Part shown: positions 23,578 to 35,246 of the stretch, piece after piece
Numbering within the stretch: the stretch's first letter is position 1
Layout: every line of letters begins with the position of its first letter
NCBI GenBank assembly: GCA_007258455.2
Contig: VDFB02262634.1
Span: forward strand, 1 to 64,000
Source: Sequoia sempervirens
Lineage: Eukaryota > Streptophyta > Pinopsida > Cupressales > Cupressaceae
DNA length: 64,000 nt
Reading direction: 5' to 3'
The notes under the pieces: generated by a model
What the model saw: the letters and a program-made list of their open reading frames with translations, nothing else
Told to the model about the DNA's origin: nothing
Database searches by the model: none
Program-made: the position numbers and the translations under genes

Positions 23578-25245
23578 GATCCTCAAGAAAAGAAAATTCT
23601 AAAGTGGATTTTTTGGTAGTGTTTGCTTCTCTTCTAATTACATATCCCATTCTTGAAATGGATGTATATTTTGTTGATCTTATTTATAGACCAAGTGTGC
23701 TAGAATGATAAAAATTGGTAGGTCTTCAATCATGATAAACATATCATTTCCTTCCTTGAGGGAAATGGTACTTTTTAAATTTTTATTTTTGAAAGTCCTC
23801 AAGCTTCGAAGAAAAGTAATACAATTGAAAATATGTATGGAAGCCATGAAGTGCTATAATTTGAAGAAAATTCCATTACAAAGGGTCTACTTTTATTAGA
23901 GTAGTTGTTCAACAAACAAGATTGTAGTATAAAAAGAGGAGAAAAATTGTCCAGGTTTCAATAACGAACAATCATAAAAAAAATGTCTATACGTGAGATT
24001 TTGTGTATTGACAACAAATATGAAAACTTTTTCTACAACTTTACAACTTTGAAAACTTACACATACACAAAGAGGAGAAAAATTGTTTGTTTTTTGTGGA
24101 TAAGGGTTTCCCTTGTTCAAACCCTAGATTGGTAATTAAACCTTGAATTGTGTTGGTGTGAATAAATTTCTTGTACCTAGTTATTTCATTTACTAGGGAC
24201 TTAGGGGACATATTCACATGTTAAGTGTACTTAGGTTCTAATATTTTTTCTAGAAGGTGTTAGTTGTCGTTAATTGCTATCTTATCTTTTGACAACTAAC
24301 ACATGCGACCTAGGTAGTTGTGTCAAGTCATCTCATGTCATGAGACTAAGGCACTTGTCATAATCTTATGACATCTTACATCTCACCTTGGCTATATAAC
24401 CAAGGGGTCTCTACTACATTGTACATTGATTGTTTTTGTATTCATTGATAAGAATACAATTTATTCTTGTCATATAGATCTTCTAAATATTTGTGCTTTT
24501 CATAGGCCTTTATATCTTGGGTGGCTATCTCCATAGCCAAATCTTACATGGTAGCAAAGCAAGTTGAGTGCCTTTGGTTAGTCTTTTTTGAGATCTTGAG
24601 TGCAATCTTGTATTTTCTTGAAGCATTGAGTATGCTCTTCTCTTGTATCTTTGGAGAATCTAGAGAATCAAAAAGGTGTGATAGAAATACTAGATTTTGG
24701 GGGTTTCTCTTTGGCTTTATATTGTAGGAGCATTTTGGGAGCTTTTTGCGTCAGATCTTAGCTCATTATTATGTTCAGAGTGTCTGAGAAAGTCAGATTT
24801 TCCTTTTGTTTCGTCCTAATTGGACATTCCAGGAAAATCTGCAAGGGTTTGAAGATTGAAGGTGGTTGCCAAATCTAAGAGGTAGCCACATTTTTAGATC
24901 ATTTCAGTGAAAAGGAACATCCCCATTGCATCCAAAAGGGTCAAAAACCCTAAGATTGACTACCAAATCATTGAATTTGGAAAAAAATTCTCTTAGAGGC
25001 AAAAAAATTAGCAGGTGGGTTGTACGAACCTACCTACATAGGTAGGAATTTTTATTAAAAAAATATTTTGTTTTGAAATTCTATTTTTTTAAATAAAATT
25101 TGAAAAAAAAAATGTAATATTTATTCATAAATCAAAATTTTTAAAGAAAAGAAATGTAATTATTGCAAACTTGCGATACGTAGGTACTGTAAGCCTACGG
25201 CCCGCAGACTTGCCACCAATTGTGACAGGGACATCTCTCACCTAC
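23577..25245 (+). mobile_element. gypsy family Y remnant with LTR and leader, second copy
   Basis: Parallels 7.71-9.37 kb: RNase H/integrase linker, LTR at 24258-24548, primer site at 24549-24560 and leader. It ends within CTCACCTACA, after which chromodomain coding text starts. Open frames inside (for instance 23705-23899) are chance frames shared with the 14.4-kb copy. Confidence 0.75.
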
Positions 25246-25530
25246 ACGCCTGAGTTGAAGGTGCAGGAAATTCTAGAAATGTAGAACATAGGCTATGGAA
25301 AGATGGCTTACAGGGAATTCTTAATCCACTAGGTGGGCAAGCCGAAGGATGAGTCGATTTGGGAGCGAGCTGAGTCGCTTTGGCATGAAGAAGAGAAAGT
25401 CACGAGGTTCCTGGATGGGAACCCCACTCAGTCTTAAACTGAGTCCAGAAAGCTTACTCCCAGCACTGTGATGGTTTCAGCTTGGAGCCAAAGCCGAGTG
25501 TAGGCGTTGAGGGCATCGCCTAAGTTAGGT
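25246..25530 (+). pseudogene. chromodomain of a gypsy chromovirus (family Z)
   Basis: One frame reads FLIHWVGKPKDESIWERAE followed by VTRFLDGNP, the chromodomain fold found at the C-terminus of chromovirus integrases (usual core: YLVKWKG..ESTWEP). A TAG early in the fragment breaks it. In these elements the domain steers integration, often to heterochromatin. It lies immediately before the family Z LTR, as expected for the 3' end of pol, but the integrase it should follow lies ~2 kb downstream on the other side of that LTR. Confidence 0.75.
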
Positions 25531-25539
25531 GGGGGAGAA
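25529..25539 (+). promoter_or_regulatory. polypurine tract, family Z
   Basis: GGTGGGGGAGAA directly precedes the LTR start TGTAAGGGG. This is the expected plus-strand primer of an LTR retrotransposon and helps fix the LTR boundary. Confidence 0.65.
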
Positions 25540-26440
25540 TGTAAGGGGATATTGTTGATTGAATACAGATAGCTGTGATGCAAGCAATCTGATCCGAATA
25601 GGCCCAATGTTGGGGGCGCAAAGACCCAGTCAATGTGGTAGTAAAGATGATGCGACTTGGTATCTTGAAGTATACATGTCACGACATTGTATTCAATGGT
25701 ATCGAGCTCCAACTCAATACTGGAGCCGTGAACTGATGCAGTGTTGAAGGCATGTTCTGATAGGACTCTAAATAGTGGTGTTTCTTACTCCAATTGACAT
25801 AGTTTCCATTTTGAGTTGTGGCAGTGCCAACTCACCCAAGTTGTATTGCGTGGAAGATCCTATGTGAGTCTATTGTAGTGTTGCATCGAGCCATTATAGA
25901 CTAACTTATGCTCATGGTTTGACACCATCTATTGGGGCTCGTGGCTACAAAATAGGTTGCATAATTCAGTACAAATAGAGTGACATTGGATGTTATTGTA
26001 TTATGAAGGTGAAGTGAATCTATATTCTGTATGCAAGTATTCTCTGTAGCATTGTAAGCTAATCTGATTGAGGTATTGGCGAACCGAAGGGGCTAGTCTT
26101 TTGTCTTCATTATTTTTTTATTTAAGTGGGAACCCGAAGTAGTGTTGTAACAAGTGCATGTAGTGTAAGCATTCTCGACTTAGCCGACTTGCATGTACAT
26201 TGACTTGAGTTACATACTACTGTGGCTAAATAAAATAAGCGAGTTACCCACTATATAATGTGTTCAATAATCTACTTGCATTATTGTTATATTACTGCAT
26301 TATATTCTGAGTTGCACTGTTTAAATTGGCCGAGTTTGTGAGAGTCGCAATCTTGCAAAATTAGATAAAGCATAGTCAAAGCTGCGAGATCAACCAGATC
26401 TCCTTGAGCTCGGCGAGACGTGGTTTTGGTGCTGCACGAG
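25540..26440 (+). mobile_element. chromovirus LTR (family Z), copy 2
   Basis: Starts TGTAAGGGGATATTG after the polypurine tract. Parallels 15007-15910. No gag, protease or RT follows; the text passes straight to RNase H. The LTR 3' end is therefore approximate. Confidence 0.6.
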
Positions 26441-26463
26441 GTTGGCTCAGGTTGGCCCCGTGA

Positions 26464-27640
26464 CAGTTATTTCAAGTCGCAGGAAAAGCTTGCACCAAAG
26501 CAAGCTCATTCGCAAGAGTTTCTAGCAAAATTTGACTTTGAGCTGCTTTACAATCCTGGATGCCATAATATTATAGCAGATGCATTGATTCAGAAGACTC
26601 AACTCACTGCACTGGGAAAGCAGTCAGGAAAAGGAGAAAGTTAGTTGGGTGTTGCCGAGCACATACTAGAGAAAGTGAAAGAGGGACTCCAAAATGATTC
26701 GCAAGCTTATCAAATAGTAAATCAAGTCAAAGCTTTCGAACTCGCCATTTCCATCTTCAAGGTGATTTACTCTACTTTACTGGTTCCAGACTATACATAC
26801 CCAAGTGGAAGGAGTTGCACAGGGAGGTCATGTCTGAGTGTCATGATTCTATTTGGGTGGGGCATCCAGGACAGAAGCTCACCCTTGCACTCCTTGAGCG
26901 GGCCTATTTCTGGATCAATATGACAGATGACGTCAAAGCATTTGTGAGGACCTACCTGACTTGTCAACAAGACAAGGCAGTAACTCAGCTACTTGGTGGC
27001 TTCTTGCAGCCATTACCAGTGCCGGTGCGACCTTGGGCAACCGTAAGTATGGATTTTATAACCTAGCTGCCTTTGGTGGAAGGTCATTCTAGTATCATGG
27101 TGGTGGTAGATCACTTCTCAAAGTAAGCAGTGTTCGTCGCATGTAAACTTCCATGCCCAACTGAGGTGGCAGCTAGGTATTTCTTTCAGTATGTGGTGAA
27201 GTAATGGGGAGTTCCTTTAAGCATTGTGTCTGACAGGGATCCAAGGTTCACATCCAGTTTTTGGGCTGAGCTCTTCAGACTCATCGGGATGAAGTTGCTC
27301 ATGTTGACAACCTATCATCCGCAGACGGATGGTTAGACCGAGTGAGTGAATGGCATACTGGAGGACTATCTGTGACATTACATTTGGGCGGATCAGAAGA
27401 ATTGGTCACAGTTGTTGGATGTGGCCCAGTTCAGTTATAACTTGCAGAAATCTGGATCGCGTAAGTACTCACTATTCAAGTTGGCAATGGGGCAGTAGAC
27501 ACTCATGCCTCACACCATTTTGAGAGGATACATGGGTCTGAGCTCTAAAGCAACAGAGTATGTTAAGGAATTCAATGACAGGATTGATCTTGCGATGTAT
27601 TATCTTATAAAGGCCATGGACCATATGAAGAGGGATGCGA
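26464..27640 (+). pseudogene. chromovirus RNase H end and integrase, copy 2
   Basis: Same domain order as 15.94-17.12 kb: EFLAKFDFELLYNPG, ADAL, zinc finger (HDSIWVGHPG and YLTCQQDKA), [19 protein letters not shown] and NGILEDYL. A small difference near 26.73 kb (AFELAIS for AGQTRHF) shifts the frame here, and several stops are shared with copy 1. Inactive. Ends at MKRDANGN, where block X begins. Confidence 0.85.
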
Positions 27641-29775
27641 ACGGCAACATGCTACACAAACATCTTTTTGTCCCACTAGTGTCCCCAAAAAAATTCCCCT
27701 ATCGTCACTACACACTGCCGCCAAGTGGATGGAAAGTGGATGGATGAGGTGGAATAGCATTTTTGGGTTTGATTTTCCTATGGTAAGGGGTGTAAATGGG
27801 GAATTTACATGGGGTGGAAATTCTCTTGCCAAACATTTCACAAAATCCTCTGACTAAATTAATTAATTGGTTGATTTAGGCTAATTAATCCCCATTACCC
27901 TACCCTCCAATGTTTAATTTTACTTTATCCCTTAATCGTTGTCTATTTAATCATAGTCATTAAAATTGAGCACATGGATCACAATCTAAACTTGTCAACA
28001 TGTGACAAGTATCCCTCCTGCCTTTTTCCTCTCATATGTGAAAGGATGCAAAATTCTACATAAGTTTTCATTTAATCATAGTCATTGAAATTGAGCACAT
28101 GAATCACAATCTAAACTTGTCATCATGTGAAAAGTATCCCTCCCACCTTTGTCCTCTCATATGTGTAAGGATGCAAAAGTCTACACAAGTTTTCATCTCA
28201 TCCATCCATTTTATAATATCTAAATCTCAGTCACTCAGATAGGATATACCCTAGTGTTGCCCTAACAAAATTCTAAATCTTAGTCCTACCATCATGTTGT
28301 TCAAAGAGTTGATCGATTAGACAACACAGGCCTTTCTTTGGGACACTTTTTAGAATTGGGAAAAAGGGCATGCGTACACCCCAACTGTACACGGCTGCAT
28401 AATATCGATTGTGTTGGTACCTACAGTGTAAGAATTATTCCGTAGTTTTTTAAAATAACTTCTTAAAATAGTTATACATCTATTTTTTTAATTTATTTTT
28501 TATAACATCGATTGTGATGGTACTTACAGTGTAAGAATTAGTCTCTAGTTTCTTAGAAGGGGAGATGATTGATCTTAGAGTGTAAGAATTAGTCTGTAGT
28601 TTCTTAAAAGGGGAGATGGTTGATCTGATAATTCATAATTGAATGAAATGCATTTTTTAGATTTAAAAATCCATAAATTATGTGATATCGTATCAACACA
28701 CAAACAAAACATATAAAAAAAAAGCATACTGAAGTGGCATCATTTGATGATGTGAACCTCAACTTTAATTATAAGCAAGGATCTTATTATGTAAGCTACT
28801 GTAAAAAACTGTTATTTTAAAGTACCATTTATTAATTTGAGGGGTAGAACATTAGAGTGCTCAACTATTAGGCAAGTCATCTCAAGTACGAATACATTTT
28901 CAAACAATACAAGATATTTTATTATTTGAACTGTAACTTTTACAAATTTGAAAAGGACCCACCAATCAGACACTCTCATTCAATAAGTTTATGAGGTGCA
29001 ATGTAAATGAATCAAATTTTACCATGATTGATATGTGCATGCACCAGAACTACATTTTTCATTTCTAACACCTAATCATTTGTAGTAATAAAATTAAAAT
29101 ATGGAAAAAAATAATAATTTTAAATCATGCTTGATTTGTTATTTTTTTTTTATATGACTTGTTCTGGAGACGCTTTAAATATTAGTTTTGGGAGTATGTC
29201 TCATAGTTTTTTTTTTTTTTAAATCCAATTTACAATTACTTTAAAATTGAAGATTAGGCAAGAAATAACCCTCTAAAATTGTAGAGGCAATTCAATGACG
29301 GGCTCTTCAAGCACCAATGGGTTACATTATCTTCTTATAATTGTTTCTTTTTTGTGGATACAATTTTAAAGATTTTATAACACCGACAAAACTACCACAT
29401 ACAGAAAAGGATTGAATATTACTAGACTTGGCAGCTTTGACATTAGGATACACTTTGTTGATTTATAATTTGAAAAGTAGTCAGCATTCAATTTTTTCGG
29501 ACCATCACCTGTAAAGGATAATTCAAAGCTTTCATATTCCGTGATAATTCAAAGCTTTCATATTCCGTGTACTGTCACACTCGAATAGCTTTGAAATTCG
29601 ACATTATATTTAAAAAGCTTCCCTCAAAAGTAGAATGTGCTTCAAATGTGTGGTTTGAGTTCAGAGCAGTACTATATCATCTAAGATTCTAGCCAATCAT
29701 TATACAGACTTGAACATCTGCTAAAAGAAAATTTAACACCTGAAAAATATATAAACAATATATATCTGCTGATTG
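27635..29775. repeat. composite repeat block X, copy 4 (5' part)
   Basis: Carries both short duplications that mark copy 2 (near 28.55 and 29.53 kb). Stops at CTGCTGATTGG, equal to 19256, and is joined to the copia leader through GGTT. A 92% or better likeness to copy 2 is apparent by eye, not measured. Confidence 0.85.
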
Positions 29776-29820
29776 GTTTGAAGTATTTTTTTGAAAAAGA
29801 TTGTATTTTGTTAAAAAAAA

Positions 29821-30765
29821 ATGGCATTAGGCATGTATCAACAACCTATGATTCCAATATTTTTTGGCAAGAATTATGATAATTGGGCTTTTAGATTGAA
29901 ATTAACATTTGATTCATTTGAGTTATCAGACATAGTTTTAAATGGTTATACTGAACCACAAGATGAATCTACTTTAAGTGCTGATGAAAAGAGAAAGCTT
30001 GATGAACATAGGCAAAAGAATAGAAGGGCTTTGTAGATAATTGGAAAAGCATTGGATGATTCAGTTGTTGGAAGGATTAAACCAGCCATTACAGCCAAGC
30101 AAGCATGGGACATTCTAGAGACAACATATCAAGGTACTGGTAAGGTAAAAATTGTCAAACTACAAGCACTTAGAAGAGAATTTGAAAATTTGCAAATGAA
30201 AGATTCTGAATCAATAGATCAAAAGGTTGTAGAAAAAGTTTTAAGAAGTTTGCCTAGAAAATTTGATGCAATTGTTGTGGTAATTGAGGAATGTAAGGAT
30301 TTGACTACATATTCTATGGATGAGTTGGTTGGTTCTTTGTAAAATTATGAAGACAGGTTGAACAGAAATTACAATACCTCATTGGAGAATGCATTCAAAA
30401 CACAAATGACATTTGGCAGAGGCAGAGGAAGAGGAAATCCTAGATTTAGAGGAAGAGGAAGAGGAAGATGTAATTACCAAAGAGAAGAAAGGAGGAGTCC
30501 AAATCTAGGAGGAAGGAGAAATCAAAGTTTCAACTCAAGAGGATGCAATAACAATCAGGCACCACAAAGGTATGATAAGTCTAATGTTCAATGTTATTAT
30601 TGCAAGAAGTATGGTCACTTGGCAAATGAATATCGAAAGAAACAAGTAGATATGGGAAAAAAAGATGCAAATTTCTCTGAGAGTAGTTCTGAGACATTAT
30701 TTATTACTTGTAATGTAGCTCAAAAAAGTATGAGTAACATTTGGTTTCTTGATAACTGCTTGTAG
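29821..30765 (+). pseudogene. copia gag, second copy
   Basis: Same protein as at 21.47 kb without the N-terminal duplication. Shares the TAG (30034-30036) and the zinc-knuckle Cys-to-Tyr change. Private lesions are a 66-bp in-frame deletion near 30.216 kb, flanked by ATAGA on both sides, and a TAA at about 30.340 kb. The RGRGRGNPRFRGRGRGR basic tract is intact. Confidence 0.9.
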
Positions 30766-31309
30766 TAATCATATGACTGGAAATAAAGAGTTGTTTGAGA
30801 ATTTGGATACTTCAATTAAATTAGAAATTAAATTGGGTAATGATAACATAGTGGAAGTCATGGGAAAAGGTGAAACTAATGTAATAACAAAAATTGCTAA
30901 AAAAACTATTCCTGATGTTTATTTTGTACCCAGTTTGAAGCATAATCTCATAAGTGTGAGACAACTCACCCAAAAGGGCTATAGAGTTGCTTTTGAAAAC
31001 AATGTGTGCACTATATTTGATATTTCTCCTAGTAACATGGTGATATCCAAGATTGAAATGACAAACAACAGAATGTTCCCACTTCTCATAAAAAGTGAAA
31101 TGATGGAGGAGATTGGAGCAAGTTTCAAGGCATCAAGTCAAGATCAAGCATGGAAATGGCATTTAAGGTATGGCCATCTAAACTTCAAAGGATTATGTTT
31201 ATTGCAAAGGAAGAATATGGTAAGAGGTTTACCCTCCATTGAAGCACCATTGAGTACATGTGAAAGTTGTATTTTGGCTAAGCAACATAGAGAGAGTTTT
31301 CCAAAATAA
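30749..31309 (+). pseudogene. copia protease and GAG-pre-integrase region
   Basis: Open for 186 codons from CSNHMTGNKELF through PSLKHNLISVRQL to WHLRYGHLNFKGL and CESCILAKQHRESF, the His/Cys zinc-binding start of copia integrase. The upstream protease active site is broken by the same frameshift as in the first copy. A stop ends the frame where integrase should continue (usual text KQHR.SFPK.). Confidence 0.9.
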
Positions 31310-31893
31310 ATGTTATATAGAGCTTGGGCACCTTTAGAAATTGTCCATACAGATTTATGTGAACAAATGCAAACCCCATCATTAAAAGGGGGAGCATTTA
31401 TTTTCTAACATTCATTGATGACTTTAGTAGAAAAACATGGGTTTATTTTCTTAAATACAAATCTGAAACATTTGGTAAGTTCAAGGAATTCAAGGCATTG
31501 GTTGAGAAACAGAGTGGCCTATCCATCAAGGTATTGAGATCAGATAGAGGAGGAGAATACAAGTCAAATGAGTTTTTGAATTATTGCAGGTATCATGGAA
31601 TAAAGACGCAATTCACTACAAGTTACACGCCCCAGTAGAATGGTGCCATAGAAAGGAAGAATCAAACAATAATGGAGATGGCAAGGAGCATGTTGAAAGG
31701 TAAGAATCTACCTAATGAGTATTGGGCTGAAGCAGTTGCTTGTGCAATTTATATCTTAAATAGGAGTCCAACAAAGATTGTGAGGGACATGATTCCACAA
31801 CAAGCATGGAGTGGTAAGCATCATGGTGTTTCTCATTTTAGAGTATTTGGTTATATTGCATATGCACATGTGCCTAAATAAACAAGGAGTAAA
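31310..31893 (+). pseudogene. copia integrase core
   Basis: Frames give [15 protein letters not shown] (first Asp), a frameshift near 31.40 kb, then [25 protein letters not shown] (second Asp), TTSYTPQ followed by TAG, NGAIERKNQTIMEMARS (Glu), and AWSGKHHGVSHFRVFGYIAY. D, D and E are all present, but two stops and one shift prevent a full product. The last 69 codons before TAA at 31879-31881 are open. Confidence 0.9.
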
Positions 31894-33363
31894 TTGGATG
31901 ATAAAAGTGAAAAATGCATTTTTATTGGTTATGATGAGCAATCTAAGGCATATAATTTGTTTAATCCTATAACTAAGAAAGTCATTGTAAGTAGAGATGT
32001 CGTATTCAAAGAAGAAGAATCTTGGGATGGCAATATAGACAAGACAATTGTAGGTACAAGAACAATACCATATGGAGAACAAGAAGAAAAAGGTCAACAA
32101 GAACAAGGAGGAACACCATCAAGAATCCAACAAGGAGAAAACTCAGAAAGGCAAGATGAGCAAGGAGAATCATCAAGTCCACAAGTAAGTAATGACTCAA
32201 ATCCTACACCTATAAGACCAAGGCTTAAAAGTAATAAAATTAGAAGTTTGAAAGAAATTTATGATCAAGGAGATAAGATAGATTTGTAATCAAATTTTGC
32301 TTTGTTTGCTCAAGATCCTATATATTTTGAAGATGCAATTAAGGAAGAACATTGGATTAATGCAATGAATGATGAAATGGAATCTATTGAGAAAAATGAT
32401 ACATGGGATCTACTTGATTTACCTAAGGATAAAGAATGCATAGGAGTGAAATGCATTTATAAAACTAAGTATAAGGCAAATGGAGAAGTTGACAAATATA
32501 AGGCAAGAGTAGTAGCTAAGGGATTTGCACAAGAATATGGAGTTGATTATAATGAAACATTTGCACCCATAGCAAGACTTGATACTATTAGAATGGTACT
32601 GGCTATTGCAGCCCAAAACAATTGGAAGGTTTATCAAATGGATGTCAAATCAGATTTCTTGAATGGGTATTTAGAAGAAGAGGTGTATGTGCAGCAGCCG
32701 CTAGGATATGAAATAAAACGTTATGAAAACAAAATTTACAAGTTGAAGAAGGCACTTTATGGATTAAAGCAAGCACCAAGAGTGTGGTATAGTAGGATAG
32801 ATTCATACATGATAAAGAATGAATTTAGCAAAAGCACTAGTGAACCTACACTATACACCAAAGTCAATGAACATGGTCAAATTTTGATTGTTTGCTTATA
32901 TGTTGATGATTTGATCTTTACATGTATTCTTTCTATTGACATGTTTAAATCAGCAAGGAAAAAGGAATTTGAGATGACAGATTTGGGTTTGATGAAATAT
33001 TTTCTTGGCATTGAAGTCACACAGAATGATAAGGGCATTTTCATTTGTCAAAGTAAATATGCAAAATATGTTTTGAGGAGGTTTAGATTGATAAATTGCA
33101 GTCCAGTTTCTACTCCTGTGGTAATAGGAACAAAACTAAGTAGAGAAGATAATGAAATGGATTATAATTCAACTATATTTAGAAAATTGGTTGGTAGTTT
33201 GATGTATCTGACAACAACTAGGCCAGATATAATGTATGGAGTTAGTTTGATTTCTATATTCATGGATGCACCCAAAAAAATCACATTGGCAAGCAGGAAA
33301 AAGGTTATTAAGGTACATTGCAGGAACTATGAATCATGGTATATTGTATTCTACTTCAGATAA
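31894..33363 (+). pseudogene. copia reverse transcriptase
   Basis: Linker from 31894 (KCIFIGYDEQSKAYNLF) ends in TAA at ~32.289 kb. The RT body is open for 353 codons from 32302: WINAMNDEMESIEKNDTW, VDKYKARVVAKGFAQEYG, VYQMDVKSDFLNGYLEEEV (catalytic Asp), LYGLKQAPR and LYVDDLIFT (YVDD box). The end near SRKKVIKVH has drifted and stops at TAA 33361-33363. The enzyme copies element RNA into DNA. This is the longest open frame in the window and the best preserved part of the element. Confidence 0.93.
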
Positions 33364-33370
33364 TTTTTAG

Positions 33371-33832
33371 TTGGTTGGATACACAGATAGTGATTTTGCA
33401 GGAAGTATTGATGACAGAAAGAGTACATCTAGATATGAATTTCACCTTGGAATAGGATTTGTGGCATGGGCGTCAAAGAAACAACCAATAGTGATAATCT
33501 CATCAGCAGAAGCAGAGTATGTAGTAGGTACATCAGCAGCATGTCAAGTAGTTTGGATGCAAAGAATCTTGAAGGATCTAATGCATGAGCAAGAGGAGCC
33601 TACTACAATCTATTGTGACAACAAGTCCACCATTGCACTATTAAAGAATCATGTTTTTCACAAAAGGACATAGCACATTGACACTAGATATCACTTCATT
33701 CGAGAATTGGTCAATAATGGAGAACTCAACCTACAACATTGTAGATCAAATGAGCAACTTGCAGACATATTCACAAAGGTATTAGCACAAGAACAATTTG
33801 AATATTTGAGAGAAATATATTGGGCATTGTAA
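33371..33832 (+). pseudogene. copia RNase H
   Basis: Reads GYTDSDFAGSIDDRKSTS, SSAEAEYVVGTSAACQ and IYCDNKSTIAL (the acidic residues of the active site). A TAG at 33671-33673 then interrupts before HIDTRYHFIRELV and LADIFTK, the usual tail. RNase H removes RNA from the RNA-DNA hybrid. One stop and drift suggest inactivity. Confidence 0.92.
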
Positions 33833-33865
33833 ATATTGATGTAATTAGTTGTTGATAGTAGAAAT

Positions 33866-33875
33866 TAGGGGGGAG
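33866..33875 (+). promoter_or_regulatory. copia polypurine tract
   Basis: TTAGGGGGGAG directly before the 3' LTR, the plus-strand primer for reverse transcription. Confidence 0.8.
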
Positions 33876-34337
33876 TGTTAGAACTATCTAGTAATTTCTA
33901 CCGCCTCCATCCCCTTCAACTGTTTGCATTAAATACTCCATCTTCACCAGCATCCGCAATAAGTTCTTCATAAAGAAATGTCGATAGTCAAAGTCTAGGT
34001 TGTTCTTCCACTGTCTACATTAAAAACTCTTCATCTAGAAATTATCCCCTTCAACTGTTTGCATTAAATACTCCATCTTCACCAGCATCCGCAATAAGTT
34101 CTTCATAAAGAAATGTCGATAGTCAAAGTCTAGGTTGTTCTTCCACCGTCTGCATTAAAAACTCTTCATCTAGAAATTTCGGTGATAACATGAGTAAGGG
34201 AAATTCTAGAGTCTTCTGTATTTTTTTTAAACCTCTATAAAAGGAGGTAGATGTAACTGTTTCCTACAAGCAATAAAAATTAAGTTTATTGTGCCGTAGC
34301 ACATTCTCCTCTATGTTTTGTTTTTCCTTTTCCCACA
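33876..34337 (+). mobile_element. Ty1/copia 3' LTR (462 bp)
   Basis: TGTTAGAACTATC to TCCCACA. Longer than the 5' LTR by exactly the 135-bp tandem duplication at 33911-34180 (each unit starts CCCCTTCAACTG). TATA box at 34236-34243. No target-site duplication matches the 5' side (CCAAG against AAGAT), in keeping with later rearrangement. Confidence 0.9.
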
Positions 34338-34996
34338 AAGATTTCATTCTATGATAGAAAATCTCAACAAAGATTTCATTCTATGATAGAAAATCTCAAC
34401 AAATATTTCGCTTTGTAGAATAGGGCAGAATCAATGAAAAAGGTATCGATCAAAAGTATCAACAGTCAAATATATTGAAAACAAACCCTAAGACCCTAAT
34501 CTCAACAAGGATTTCATTTTGTCGAATAGGGTTATGGGTATTTAAAAGATTTTTTTGAGGTAAAATAAAATAGTACTAATAAGCTATTCCAATTTATAGT
34601 ATAGATGTAATGACAGAAAATTCTCACAAGGAATTCATTATGTAGAATAAGGTTATAAGTATTTGAAATATTTTTGAGCTAAAAGTGTACTTTTATATTT
34701 TCCCTTATGAGTTTAATAATCTATTCTAATTTATAGTATTGTTGTAATTACAGAAAATCTCAACAAGAATGTCATTCGGTAGAATAGGGTAGAATCAAGG
34801 GAAAAGGCATGAATCAATAGAATCAACCATCAAATACGTAAAACTCAAACCCTAGGACCCTAATCCAACAATGAAGCACAAATGAACATAGAAATATAAA
34901 ATGATAAAATAATATTACCAACAATCTCTATGCCATGGTTAAATCACCTTCATTGCTCTTCTCCATTTTACTCTATATCAAAGATAGTGGTTGCGG
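34338..34996. repeat. gypsy 3' non-coding fragment (array copy D)
   Basis: Matches 2.88-3.44 kb, including part of the ~145-bp tandem array and the stretch through CCATGGTTAAATCACCTTC. Cut off at TTGCGGTTGTCT, then joined to the next patch. Confidence 0.75.
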
Positions 34997-35246
34997 TTGT
35001 CTAATTAACAACATTTCCTAGAATAATTATCATTATGATGAAACTAAGTAAGTATTGTATCCATAAACAGTTTAACAATATTTAACATATCTATGCAATT
35101 CAAAATTGAAGTAGAAATAGTCTATATCTACCATGGTTAGTCCTTCCTACTGATTTATAAATAACATCTAGATTAAATATATTTTAAAACAGAACTCTTT
35201 GATCTATACTTAAATTAGGATTGGTTACTTCTAAGGTGTGACTAGG
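34997..35246. repeat. patch copied from 10.54-10.77 kb
   Basis: CATTTCCTAGAATAATTATC through GATTGGTTACTTCTAAGGTG follows 10540-10765 closely, with few differences. It is wedged between a gypsy fragment and the TEL-like segment. No coding content. Confidence 0.75.

Noticed and set aside
22911..29775. Insertion of a circular (eccDNA-like) X-Y-Z unit into the copia element
   Set aside because: The order and the ~125-bp overlap at the ends first suggested a linearised circle. But the left X piece carries copy-1 variants and the right X piece copy-2 variants, which fits a tandem duplication of two distinct X copies, not one circle.
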